The notes: generated by a model from the sequence alone, not told the origin. 11,238 bases of DNA from Thiobacillus denitrificans (GCA_002424845.1 DILD01000010.1:1-11238), one strand, 5' to 3'; positions 1-8,700 are shown, counted from the first letter of the stretch. Made by a program: numbers and translations.

Positions 1-755
1 GTGAGGGCGACCTCGACCCCGCTGTCGCCGATCAGGAACGGCGACTCATTCTCGTCGAAGCTGGAGCCGCGATACTTCTGCACGCGCAGACTGCGCTGCG
101 ACACGCCTTGCGCCATGCCATGATTGAGGATCACGACGCAATCCACCATGAATTGCATGAAGCCGAACGACTGCGGGTCGGTGAGTCTCGCCCCATCTCC
201 GCTGGCCTTCAAACTGATGATGCCTGTCAGTTCGCGTGCCAACAGCCACTCGTGCAGCCGGTAGGTCTCACGCCTTTTCGCCGTCTCGTCGGGCAGCAGT
301 GCCAAGACCACATCCAGGGCATCGAACACGATGCGCCGCGCCCCCAGTTCCGTGATTTTGGCTTCCAGTGCGGCCAACATTCCGCTGAGATCGAAATCGC
401 CCGACTGGAGCAGGTCGGGTTTCGGCTGCGCGTCCATGAAATACAATTTCTTCGGCTGCAGGGCCGCGAGCTTCCAGTCGAAGCTTTTGGCATTGGCCAT
501 GATGCGCTTCGAGCTTTCTTCGAACGCGACAAAAATGCCCGGCTCCTTGCAATGCTGCGCGCCATGCACCAGGAATTGCAGCGCGAGCACGGTCTTGCCG
601 GAACCCGGTCCGCCCACCAGCAGCGTGGTACGGCTGCGTGGCAAGCCGCCGCCGGTGATTTCATCCAGACCGGTCGTGCCGGTCGGCGCCTTACCGATGG
701 TGCCGGTCGGCGCCTTGATGGGTGACTTTACGCGGGGCGGTCGGGTGGATTTCAT
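1..755 (-). CDS. KaiC-like RecA-fold ATPase, N-terminal domain (3' end outside window)
   Basis: Reading down from the ATG at 755-753, 251 codons stay open to the window edge and give a KaiC/RAD55-type ATPase domain. Visible motifs are the family start TGLDEITGGGLP (residues 28-39), Walker A GGPGSGKT (48-55), the paired glutamates FEE (E79, E80) that serve as catalytic residues in KaiC, a Walker B-like strand RIVFDALD (131-138), and the late KYRGSSFDENESPFLI segment typical of the end of a KaiC CI domain. Cyanobacterial KaiC has two such domains in about 520 residues, so a second domain may lie beyond the window; a single-domain protein cannot be excluded. KaiC hydrolyses ATP and autophosphorylates; proteobacterial homologues are often placed beside PAS histidine kinases. 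The gene diverges from the signalling locus starting at 1271. A GGGA-type ribosome site lies a few bases before the start. The family call is firm, a clock role is not. Confidence 0.9.
   Translation of the reverse strand, partial: MKSTRPPRVKSPIKAPTGTIGKAPTGTTGLDEITGGGLPRSRTTLLVGGPGSGKTVLALQFLVHGAQHCKEPGIFVAFEESSKRIMANAKSFDWKLAALQPKKLYFMDAQPKPDLLQSGDFDLSGMLAALEAKITELGARRIVFDALDVVLALLPDETAKRRETYRLHEWLLARELTGIISLKASGDGARLTDPQSFGFMQFMVDCVVILNHGMAQGVSQRSLRVQKYRGSSFDENESPFLIGDSGVEVAL
676..716 (-). repeat. 24-bp-period tandem duplication in the KaiC-like N-terminus
   Basis: A 17-base word (GTGCCGGTCGGCGCCTT on the plus strand) occurs at 676-692 and again at 700-716, a 24-base period. In the protein this gives KAPTGTIG followed by KAPTGTTG (residues 14-29), an in-frame eight-residue duplication just before the conserved GLDEIT motif. 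In KaiC relatives I would expect one such segment, so this looks like a small local expansion. It could slightly lengthen the N-terminal tail. Confidence 0.8.
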
Positions 756-1270
756 GGGCTTCCCACAGAAAACGGGTTGGGCCGGCAACATGGCCGCCTC
801 CCCAACGGGCAGGCTAGGCCTGTTCATTGCGGATGTATGTGCGATAGCGAACACATTCCGCCGCCGCACGCCGGTACTGGCGCCCGTATGCGCCACTGCA
901 ACGAGGGTCCGGCTTTATGTCTAGCCTATTGGTGCGGTTCTGCCAGGTCGCGCCGATACTCAAGGGTGGTTTCTCACCACGGTGTTCCCGTCCAAGCCGG
1001 GACGAGCCGAAATTCCGCCCGGCGGACGCACGGCTACGCTCTCCACAGCGCGAAAACACCGGAAAAGCGATTGGACGCAGCAAACAACGGGAGATAACCC
1101 GCATCGACCGAACATACGTAAAATTGTCTACGCTACGGCCATGCGCTCCAATGCCGGCTCCGCCTGTTTTTTGTACCCGACGGGCCCGGTTCCAGCCTGG
1201 AGGCAGGCGCGCCTCGACCAGGCGGCCCCTACGTATCGGCGCCGCATTTCAGATTTTCCGTGGGAGCCCG
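756..1270. other. Divergent intergenic region between the KaiC-like gene and the sensor locus
   Basis: These 515 bases lie between two divergent starts and should hold the promoters of both transcription units. I see no convincing coding region: frames that stay open here carry no recognisable motif, and codon bias looks random. A small perfect hairpin CAGGC-tag-GCCTG occurs at 810-822, and a GTGGT/ACCAC stem lies near 965-981. No clean sigma-70 hexamer pair at 16-18 spacing was found, so I do not name a promoter. No KaiB-like or other small gene was recognised. The length is generous for two promoters and leaves room for regulator sites or an untranslated leader. Confidence 0.6.
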
Positions 1271-2179
1271 ATGAAAAACCTGCTGCTTGGATTGATTTCG
1301 ATTGTGCTGGTGGCGTGCGGCCAGGGGCCCGAAGGGAATTCGACCGAACCCGGCTACCATGCGCGCGCGCCGGAGGGCGCCAGGGAATATGTCTTCGCGA
1401 TCCACCCCCTCCACAACCCGGCGCGCCTGTTCGAAATATATGGCCCGGTAATCGATTACCTCGACCGGAACATCCCGGGGACGACTTTCCGCCTGGAGGC
1501 TTCGCGCAATTACGAGGAATTCGACAGGAAGCTGTACGGGCGGGAGCCGGATTTCGCCCTGCCCAATCCCTATCAGACCCTGAATTCGCTCAAGCACGGC
1601 TACCGCGTTATCGCCAAGATGGGCGACGACCACCTGTTTACGGGCGTGATCCTGACCCGGCGCGACAGCGGCATCCGGGAGGTGGCCGATCTCAAGGGGA
1701 AAAAGGTTTCCTACCCTGCGCGCACGGCATTGGCTGCGACCATGATGCCCCAGTATTTTCTGCAGACCCACGGCCTGGACGTCAACCGGGACATCGAGAA
1801 CCTGTATGTCGGCTCGCAGGAATCCTCGATCATGAACGTCTATCTCGGCAACGTGGCGGCGGCGGCAACCTGGCCCCTGCCCTGGAAGGAATTCCAGAAA
1901 GAACAGCCCGACAAGGCGCGCGAACTGCAAGTCAAATGGGAAACCGAGCCGCTCATCAACAACGGCGTGGTCGCCCGGGACGACGTGCCTGACGAGCTCG
2001 CCAGGCAGGTGGCGCAGCTTCTCGACACGCTGCATACCACGGCCGAAGGCAAGGCCATGCTGGAGCGGATGCAACTCTCGCGATTCGAACTGGCTGACGA
2101 CAGCCGATACCTTGTCATCGAGAGTTTTCTGCGCACATTCAGCGAAACCGTGCGGCCGCTGGACGAAATGACGAAATGA
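1271..2179 (+). CDS. PhnD-like periplasmic substrate-binding lipoprotein
   Basis: A 302-residue protein. The start at 1271 is chosen because it begins a textbook lipoprotein signal: MKN, a hydrophobic stretch LLLGLISIVLV, and lipobox LVAC with C16 as the lipidated residue. Glycine follows the cysteine, so inner-membrane retention is not indicated. A GGGAG ribosome site lies at 1262-1266. The mature part matches the PhnD/phosphonate-binding family (type 2 periplasmic binding fold), with DFALPNPYQTL, DLKGKKVSYPARTALAATMM, YVGSQESSIMNV and NNGVVARDDVP. No permease or ATPase gene follows. Instead the stop overlaps the start of a membrane histidine kinase (ATGA, 2176-2179), so the two are probably translationally coupled. 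This suggests a ligand-presenting role to the kinase rather than import, as TorT does for TorS or HptA for HptS. The ligand is unknown; a phosphate or phosphonate-like anion is only the family label. Confidence 0.9.
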   Translation: MKNLLLGLISIVLVACGQGPEGNSTEPGYHARAPEGAREYVFAIHPLHNPARLFEIYGPVIDYLDRNIPGTTFRLEASRNYEEFDRKLYGREPDFALPNPYQTLNSLKHGYRVIAKMGDDHLFTGVILTRRDSGIREVADLKGKKVSYPARTALAATMMPQYFLQTHGLDVNRDIENLYVGSQESSIMNVYLGNVAAAATWPLPWKEFQKEQPDKARELQVKWETEPLINNGVVARDDVPDELARQVAQLLDTLHTTAEGKAMLERMQLSRFELADDSRYLVIESFLRTFSETVRPLDEMTK

Positions 2180-5100
2180 AGAGATTCACCGGGGCGCTTC
2201 AGGGAAAGGGCTCGTTCAAGCAGCAGATCATTCTTGTCTTCGTGCTCGGTTTCTTTCTCCTGGTCGCCGCCTTTATCGCCTACATGGCCAGGATCGAGAG
2301 TAACAACCTCTACCAGGAAAGTGACCGTGCGGCATCGGGGCTGGCGCAGTCGCTCTCGGTCAGTTCCCGCTCGTGGGTGCTGGCCAATGACGTGGCCGGC
2401 ATGCAGGAAATCATCCATTCCTTCCGGGCCTATCCGGAATTGCGTTATGCCATGCTTCTCTCCCGAACCGGTCGGGTGCTCGCACACAGCGACCCGGAGA
2501 AAGTGGGGCTGTTCCTGACGGACGCCACGAGCCAGCGGCTGATCCAGTTGCCAGCCGGCAGGCAGCTCCTGGTCAACAACGCGGCAATGATCGATATCGC
2601 GGTCCCCATCCAGATTGATCAGCGCCATGTCGGCTGGGCACGGGTCGCGCTGGGGCGGGATCAGATCGTCGCCGACATTCGGGATATGGTGCGCCAGAGC
2701 GTCATTTTCGTCCTGCTGGCCAGCACGCTGGCATTTCTGGCCGCCCTCGTGATCGCCAACCGGCTGGGGGCGCGCATCGGCACGCTGGTCCGGGTGGCGG
2801 AGGGCGTGCGCGCAGGCAATTTCGACGAACGCGCCGTCGTCGCCGAACGCAGGGATGAAGTCACCCGCCTGGCCGACAGCTTCAACCGCATGCTGGATAC
2901 CCTGGCAGAAAACGAAAAAGCGTTGCGCGCCGCCTCACAGAAAGTGGCTGAACTCAGCCAGCGCAACCGGATGATCCTGGATTCGGCGGGTGAAGGCATT
3001 TACGGCCTGGACAGCGAGGGGGTCTGTACTTTTGCCAACCCCGCCACCGCGCAAATGCTCGGTTTCAGCGTCGAGGAACTGGTCGGCCGCGATTCGCATG
3101 CGCTGTTTCACCATACCAGGCCGGATGGGCAGCCCTATCCTCAGCACGAGTGCCCGGTGCAGCAGGCGCGCAAGGATGGCATGACCCATCGCGGTACGGA
3201 TCTCTACTGGCGCAAGGATGGAAGCCGTTTTGAGGTGGAGTTTGTCAGCACACCGATTATCGAAGCCGGCGAGCCAACCGGTGCCGTGGTGGTGTTCCAC
3301 GACCTATCCGAACTCAAGCGTACGGAAATGGCCTTGCGGGAGAGCGAGCAGTTTCTCAACAGCGTGGTGGACCATGTTCCCGCCATGCTGTTCATCAAGG
3401 AGGCGGAAAATCTCGGCTTTGTCAGGCTCAACAAGAGCGGCGAAGCGCTGCTCGGCTATTCGCAGGCCGACCTGGCCGGCAAGAACGACTATGACTTTTT
3501 CCCGAAGGAAGAGGCGGATCAGTTCGTCGGCAAGGACAGGGCGATCATCAAAAGCGGGCAGCTGCTTGACATCCCGGAAGAGCAGATCACGACCAGACAC
3601 CTCGGCCTGCGCTATCTGCACACGAAGAAAATTCCCATCCACTCGGACGACGGAAAGCCGCTCTACCTGCTGGGCATTTCGGAAGACATTACCGAGCGCA
3701 AGCTGGCCGACGAACAGTTGCACCGAAGCCGGAAGAGTCTCGCCGAAGCCCAGCGCATCGCCCGTCTCGGCAACTGGGAGCTGGACCTGACGACCAATGT
3801 GCTTGACTGGTCGGATGAGATTTATCGTATTTTCGAAATCGATCCGGAAAAGTTCAGCCCTTCCTACGAGGCTTTTCTGGATGCCATTCATCCCGATGAC
3901 CGCGAACGGGTGAACCAGGCCTACACCGAATCGGTCAGGAGCCGCGTGCCCTACGACATCGAGCACCGGCTGCTGATGAAGGACGGGCGCATCAAGTTCG
4001 TCAACGAAAAATGCGAGACCTATTACGACGGGGATGGGAAACCGCTGCGTTCCATCGGCACGGTGCACGACATCACCGAACTCAAACTCAAGGAAGAGGA
4101 GCTGCGGCGCTACAAGGATCACCTTGAGGAAGAGGTTCAACAGCGCACGGCCGACCTGGTGTTGGCGCGCAATGCGGCAGAAGCGGCGAACAAGGCCAAG
4201 AGCGTGTTTCTGGCCAACATGAGTCATGAGTTGCGCACGCCGCTGAATGCGATCCTGGGTTTTTCCAACCTGATGCGCAAGGACCCGGAGCTGGAGATGA
4301 AGCAGCGGCAGAACCTCGACATCATCAACCGCAGCGGCGAGCACCTACTGACCCTGATCAACGATGTGCTGGACATGGCCAAGATCGAATCCGGGCGGGT
4401 GCAGCTGGAAGAAGTGCCGTTCGATCTCGGCAGCCTGGTGCGCGATGTCACCGACATGATGCAGATCCGCGCCCAGGAAAAAGGCCTGCGCCTGCTGATC
4501 GACCAGACCTCCAGATTCCCCCGCTACATCGTCGGTGACGAAGCCCGTCTGCGCCAGGTCCTGATCAACCTGCTGGGCAATGCGGTCAAGTTCACTGCGG
4601 AAGGCGGCGTGACGGTACGCCTGGGCACCAAGCACAACAATCTGGCGCATCTGCTGATCGAGGTGGAAGACTCAGGTCCCGGCATCGCGCCGGAAGACCA
4701 GGCGCGTGTTTTCGAGCCCTTCGTGCAGCTGGGTGAACAGGGCGTCAACAAGGGAACCGGCCTCGGGCTGACCATCACGCGCCAATTCGTGCAGCTGATG
4801 GGGGGCAGTCTCGGTCTGGAGAGCACCCTTGGAAAAGGATCGATTTTCCGGGTGGAACTGCCGCTGAAGCAGGCCGCCGAATCGGACATCGTCAAACCGG
4901 ACACCGCGCAAAAGGGCGAGGTATCGGGTCTGGCGCCCGGCCAGTCTGAATACCGCATCCTGATCGTCGAAGACCAGCGCGATAACCAGCTGCTGCTTGC
5001 CAGGCTGCTGGAGTCGGCCGGTTTCAAGTTCAAGGTGGCCGAGAATGGCCAGCAGAGCGTGCAGATGTTCCAGGAATGGCGTCCGCATTTCATCTGGATG

Positions 5101-5568
5101 GACCGCCGCATGCCGGTCATGGACGGCCTGGAAGCCACCCGGCAAATCCGGAAGCTGCCCGGCGGCAAGGAGGTCAAGATCGTTGCCGTCACCGCTTCCG
5201 CCTTTCAGGAACAGCGCGCCGAACTGATCGAGGCCGGAATGGATGACTTCGTTCGAAAGCCTTATCGCTCGAACGAAATCTACGAGACCCTGCAGAAACA
5301 CCTGGGGGTGCGCTACGTTTATGAGGGCATGCCCGAGCCTGAGGGCGAGGCCTTGGGCCTGACATCCGAGCAGCTGGCGAAACTGCCGCAAGCGCTGCTC
5401 GATGAAATAAGGGATGCGCTGGAGAGCCTGGAAAGCACGCGCATCGCATCGGCCCTGCAAAAAGTGGCACCATACGACGAGGCCCTGCAGAAATCGCTGT
5501 CCGGCCTCGTCGAAAATTTCGATTACCCGGCCATTCTGAAAGCGCTACAAACCTGCCAACATGCCTGA
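2176..5568 (+). CDS. Hybrid sensor histidine kinase 1 (Cache-like/HAMP/3 PAS/HisKA/HATPase/REC)
   Basis: An 1130-residue inner-membrane protein. In order: TM1 (about 18-37); a periplasmic region of about 135 residues with a single-Cache look (YAMLLSRTGRVLAHSDPEKVG); TM2 (175-196); HAMP (195-248); PAS1 (262-385, with a PYPQHECP motif); PAS2 (389-510); PAS3 (518-645); a coiled linker; HisKA with SHELRTP and phospho-acceptor H684; a HATPase with N-box N798/N802, DSGPGIA (832-838) and GTGLGLTI (860-867); a receiver with acidic pair E932/D933, phospho-acceptor D976, T1006 and K1028; and a helical C-terminal tail (1060-1127) lacking a histidine in an HPt-like context. All catalytic residues are present. 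It overlaps the upstream lipoprotein gene by 4 bp and probably reads its ligand state. Its stop overlaps an 8-bp ATGCCTGA that starts a dead regulator copy. Residues 676-1130 are nearly copied in the second kinase. Expected partner: the HD-GYP regulator at 8786. Confidence 0.95.
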   Translation: MKRFTGALQGKGSFKQQIILVFVLGFFLLVAAFIAYMARIESNNLYQESDRAASGLAQSLSVSSRSWVLANDVAGMQEIIHSFRAYPELRYAMLLSRTGRVLAHSDPEKVGLFLTDATSQRLIQLPAGRQLLVNNAAMIDIAVPIQIDQRHVGWARVALGRDQIVADIRDMVRQSVIFVLLASTLAFLAALVIANRLGARIGTLVRVAEGVRAGNFDERAVVAERRDEVTRLADSFNRMLDTLAENEKALRAASQKVAELSQRNRMILDSAGEGIYGLDSEGVCTFANPATAQMLGFSVEELVGRDSHALFHHTRPDGQPYPQHECPVQQARKDGMTHRGTDLYWRKDGSRFEVEFVSTPIIEAGEPTGAVVVFHDLSELKRTEMALRESEQFLNSVVDHVPAMLFIKEAENLGFVRLNKSGEALLGYSQADLAGKNDYDFFPKEEADQFVGKDRAIIKSGQLLDIPEEQITTRHLGLRYLHTKKIPIHSDDGKPLYLLGISEDITERKLADEQLHRSRKSLAEAQRIARLGNWELDLTTNVLDWSDEIYRIFEIDPEKFSPSYEAFLDAIHPDDRERVNQAYTESVRSRVPYDIEHRLLMKDGRIKFVNEKCETYYDGDGKPLRSIGTVHDITELKLKEEELRRYKDHLEEEVQQRTADLVLARNAAEAANKAKSVFLANMSHELRTPLNAILGFSNLMRKDPELEMKQRQNLDIINRSGEHLLTLINDVLDMAKIESGRVQLEEVPFDLGSLVRDVTDMMQIRAQEKGLRLLIDQTSRFPRYIVGDEARLRQVLINLLGNAVKFTAEGGVTVRLGTKHNNLAHLLIEVEDSGPGIAPEDQARVFEPFVQLGEQGVNKGTGLGLTITRQFVQLMGGSLGLESTLGKGSIFRVELPLKQAAESDIVKPDTAQKGEVSGLAPGQSEYRILIVEDQRDNQLLLARLLESAGFKFKVAENGQQSVQMFQEWRPHFIWMDRRMPVMDGLEATRQIRKLPGGKEVKIVAVTASAFQEQRAELIEAGMDDFVRKPYRSNEIYETLQKHLGVRYVYEGMPEPEGEALGLTSEQLAKLPQALLDEIRDALESLESTRIASALQKVAPYDEALQKSLSGLVENFDYPAILKALQTCQHA

Positions 5569-5662
5569 TCAAGGAAAATACTCGCCGTCGACGACACGCC
5601 GGCTTCGCTCAAGCTGATGACCACATCCTGAAAGCGGAAGGCTACGACGTGCGCGCCGCCAT
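4201..5662 (+). repeat. Copy A of tandem kinase-core/regulator-start duplication
   Basis: This segment, from the HisKA region of kinase 1 to the end of the regulator remnant, is colinear with 7426-8889 at a constant offset of 3225 bases through the kinase stop codons, with no net insertion or deletion in 1368 bases. Within 4321-4500 I count five differences from the other copy, all synonymous, and 4405-4502 is an identical 98-base run. Divergence rises toward the kinase C-terminus, then falls again in the regulator start (one substitution and two one-base deletions in 104 aligned positions). Confidence 0.9.
5561..5662 (+). pseudogene. Truncated, frameshifted 5' remnant of the HD-GYP response-regulator gene
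   Basis: The 102 bases match the first 104 bases of the intact regulator gene at 8786-8889, with one substitution (t at 5569) and two single-base deletions: one A lost from the A-run near 5575 and one G lost after GATGACC near 5622. The first deletion breaks the frame after the fifth codon. Similarity stops abruptly after GCCGCCAT, inside the receiver domain, and unrelated sequence follows. It keeps the same 8-bp ATGCCTGA overlap with the kinase stop as the intact copy. No functional receiver or HD-GYP product is possible. The match is too long and too exact for chance, so it is a scar of a duplicated kinase-regulator pair. The two one-base deletions could in principle be sequencing errors, but the truncation could not. 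Confidence 0.9.
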
Positions 5663-5754
5663 GCCGCGCCCCATACCCAGGCGACCTTCGCAGGAAGGAA
5701 CTCATCTATATTCCAACATGTGTTTTCCATCATCCATGGCGTGAGGGCTGATTC
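5663..5754 (+). other. Short spacer before kinase 2, with a small hairpin
   Basis: Ninety-two bases separate the regulator remnant from the second kinase. A perfect five-base stem CCTTC/GAAGG with a four-base loop lies at 5685-5698, with no following T-run, so it is a poor terminator. A TATATT word at about 5708-5713 could act as a -10 element, but no -35 at proper spacing was found. GAGGG, seven bases before the ATG at 5755, is a good ribosome site. The A/T-richer character differs from the neighbours and may be the original upstream region of kinase 2. Confidence 0.5.
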
Positions 5755-8700
5755 ATGGCGAACCAAAAGCCACCCGATTCCACCGGGTTGAGCAAGCTGA
5801 GGAATGCGCTTTTCGTGCTGGCCGGGGTCTGGACCGCACTACTCGCGCTCTCCCTGGCCTGGAGCATCGGGGTCGATCGGGCTCATACCATGGCCGTCGC
5901 CGAGAAAGAGGCGCGCGCCAATTTCAACAAGGACCTGGCCTTCCGCAAGTGGGCGACCCGCCACGGCGGCGTTTACGTGCCCACCGACGCCCGCACTCCG
6001 CCCAATACCAATCTCGCCAATGTCCCGGAGCGCGATATCGTCACCCCCTCCGGTCGGTCGCTCACCCTGATGAACCCGGCCTACATGCTGCGCCAACTGA
6101 TGCAGGAGTACGGCGAGGAATATGGCATCAAGGGACGGATCACCAGCCTCAAGCTGCTGAACCCGGCCAACGCCCCGGACTCGTGGGAGCACATGGCGCT
6201 GTTCGCTTTCGAAGGCGGCACCGACGAAGTCAGCTCGGTCGTCAGGATCGACGGCCAGCCCTATTTGCGCCTGATGCGTCCCGTGATAACCGAGGCCGGC
6301 TGTCTCAAGTGCCACGCCCAGCAGGGCTACAAGGTGGGCGATGTCCGCGGCGGCGTGGGGGTGGCGGTGCCGCTCGCGCCATATATCGCCATGGAGCGCA
6401 AAAGCTTATCGAGGGATTGGCTGCTGTATGGCGGGATCTGGTTGTTCGGGCTGATCGGCCTCGGCGCCTCCGGTCTTTATGGCAGCCGCCAGATTCGTAA
6501 CGCCGCCGCCGAGCATCAGGCCCTGATCGAGGTTTCGGATCGTCTGGAGCTCGTCCTCTCCGGCAGCGGCGACGGCAGTTGGGATTGGGACATGCAAGGC
6601 GGGAAGCTCTATTTCGATCGCCGCTGGACCGGCATGCTCGGCTATACGCCCGACGAGATCGAAGGCAGTTACGAAAGCTGGAAGGCCCTGATTCACCCGG
6701 AAGACCGGGAATCCGTGCAGTCGGCATTGCGGCGCCATCTGGAAGGCGAGGCGCCCGGCTACGAGGCGGTGTTCCGCATGCAAACCCGGGACGGCGCCTG
6801 GAAGTGGATACAAGCGCGCGGCAAGGTAGTGGCGCGGGATGCCTCGGGCAAGCCTTTGCGCATGGCCGGCACGCAAAGCGACATCGATGCGCGCAAGGCC
6901 ATGGAGCAGGAACTGATCGAGCTGGCCCAGCGCAATCAATTGATCCTGGATTCTGCCGGCGAGGGTATCTTCGGCCTGGACCGGGCGGGCATGCACACCT
7001 TCGTCAACCCGGCGGCAGCGCGGATGCTGGGCTATCCGGCCGAGGCGCTGATCGGGCAGCACAGTCATGCCCTGTGGCACCATCACCACCCGGACGGGCG
7101 CCCCTATCCGGAAGACGAATGCCCCATATGCATGGTGTTAAAGGACGGCAATGCGCGTCATGCCGGCGAAGACTGGTTCATGCGCAAGGATGGCAGCTTT
7201 TTCCCGGTGGAGTTCTGGGCCACGCCCATACGCGATGGCGGCGACGTGGCCGGCGCCGTGGTCAGTTTCCTCGGCATCGCGGAACGGAAACAGGCGGAGG
7301 AGGAGATCGGCAAGCTCAACGCCGAACTGGAAGAACGCGTCCGAGTACGCACGGCCCAACTGGAGGACGCCAACGGCGAACTGACCCAGGCGAAGGAGGC
7401 CGCCGAGGCCGCCAACCGCGCCAAGAGTGTTTTTCTGGCCAATATGTCGCACGAGCTGCGCACGCCGCTGAACGCCATCTTGGGCTTTTCCGACATCCTG
7501 CGGCGCGGTTCGGGCCTCGACGAATCGAAGCGGCAGAACCTCGACATCATCAACCGCAGCGGCGAGCACCTGCTGACCTTGATCAATGATGTGCTGGACA
7601 TGGCCAAGATCGAGTCCGGGCGGGTGCAACTGGAAGAAGTGCCGTTCGATCTCGGCAGCCTGGTGCGCGATGTCACCGACATGATGCAGATCCGCGCCCA
7701 GGAAAAAGGCCTGCGCCTGCTGATCGATCAGTCCTCGAAATTCCCGCGCTACATCGTCGGCGACCAGGCGCGTTTGCGTCAGGTGCTGATCAACCTGCTG
7801 GGCAATGCGATCAAGTTCACCGAGCAGGGTGGCGTGACGGTACGCCTGGGGATCAAGCCCGACACGAACCCCCGTCTGCTCATGGAAGTCGAGGACTCCG
7901 GCCCCGGCATCGCGCCGGAAGACCAGAAACGGATTTTCGAGCCCTTCGTGCAGCTGGGGGAACAGGGCGTCAACAAGGGAACCGGGCTGGGGCTGACGAT
8001 CACCCGCCAGTTCGTGCAGCTGATGGGCGGCAGTCTCAGCCTGGAAAGCACGCTGGGCAAAGGCTCGCTTTTCCGTGTCGAGCTGCCGCTGAAGGAAGCC
8101 GCCGAATCCGATATCGCCAGGCCCGCTGCCGCGCGCAAAGGCGAGGTCCTGGGCCTGGCTGCCGGCCAGCCGGAATACCGGGTCCTGATCGTGGAAGACC
8201 AGCGCGACAACCAGCTCCTGCTAGCCAGGCTTCTGGATTCGGTGGGATTCAAGTACAGGATTGCCGAGAACGGCCAGCAGGGCGTGCAGCTGTTCCAGGA
8301 ATGGCAGCCGCATTTCATCTGGATGGACCGCCGTATGCCGGTGATGGACGGCCTGGAGGCGACCCTGCAGATCCGGAAGCTGCCCGGCGGTAAGGAAGTC
8401 AAGATCGTCGCCGTCACCGCTTCCGCCTTTCAGGAGCAGCGCGCGGAACTGCTGAATGCCGGCATGGACGATTTCGTGCGCAAGCCCTATCGCGCCAGTG
8501 AAATCTACGACTGCCTGCAGAAGCACCTGGGCGTGCAGTACATCCATGAGGGCGCCGCCGCGCCGGAGACTGAGACAGTGACATTGACGCCGGCGATGCT
8601 GGCGGGACTGCCGCAGACCTTGCGCGAGGAAATGCAGGCGGCGCTCGAAAGCCTGGAAAACGAACGCATCGGGGCCGTGCTGCGCAAGGTCTCGGCGCAT

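Noticed and set aside
46..664. Several open frames on both strands over the KaiC-like gene
   Set aside because: They are other frames of the continuous KaiC-like reading frame, which alone has Walker motifs.
1070..1100. TTGGAC...GATAAC as a sigma-70 promoter
   Set aside because: Only three of six and four of six consensus matches; not better than chance in this length.
814..1104. 96-codon minus-strand open frame in the divergent spacer
   Set aside because: No recognisable motif, poor ribosome site and composition like noncoding or shadow frames.
917..1270. Upstream in-frame extension of the lipoprotein gene to 917
   Set aside because: The extension is Arg/Pro-rich without motifs and would bury the lipobox signal peptide that begins precisely at 1271 behind a GGGAG site.
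1840..2628. 262-codon minus-strand open frame, and similar long antisense frames at 3304-4344 and 8414-9175
   Set aside because: They are antisense to strongly supported domain-bearing genes and are expected in GC-rich DNA.
5685..5698. Hairpin before kinase 2 as a terminator
   Set aside because: Five-base stem and no T-run; too weak to call.
5663..5754. Continuation of the regulator remnant beyond 5662
   Set aside because: By eye no stretch matches later parts of the intact regulator gene; a computed alignment would settle it.
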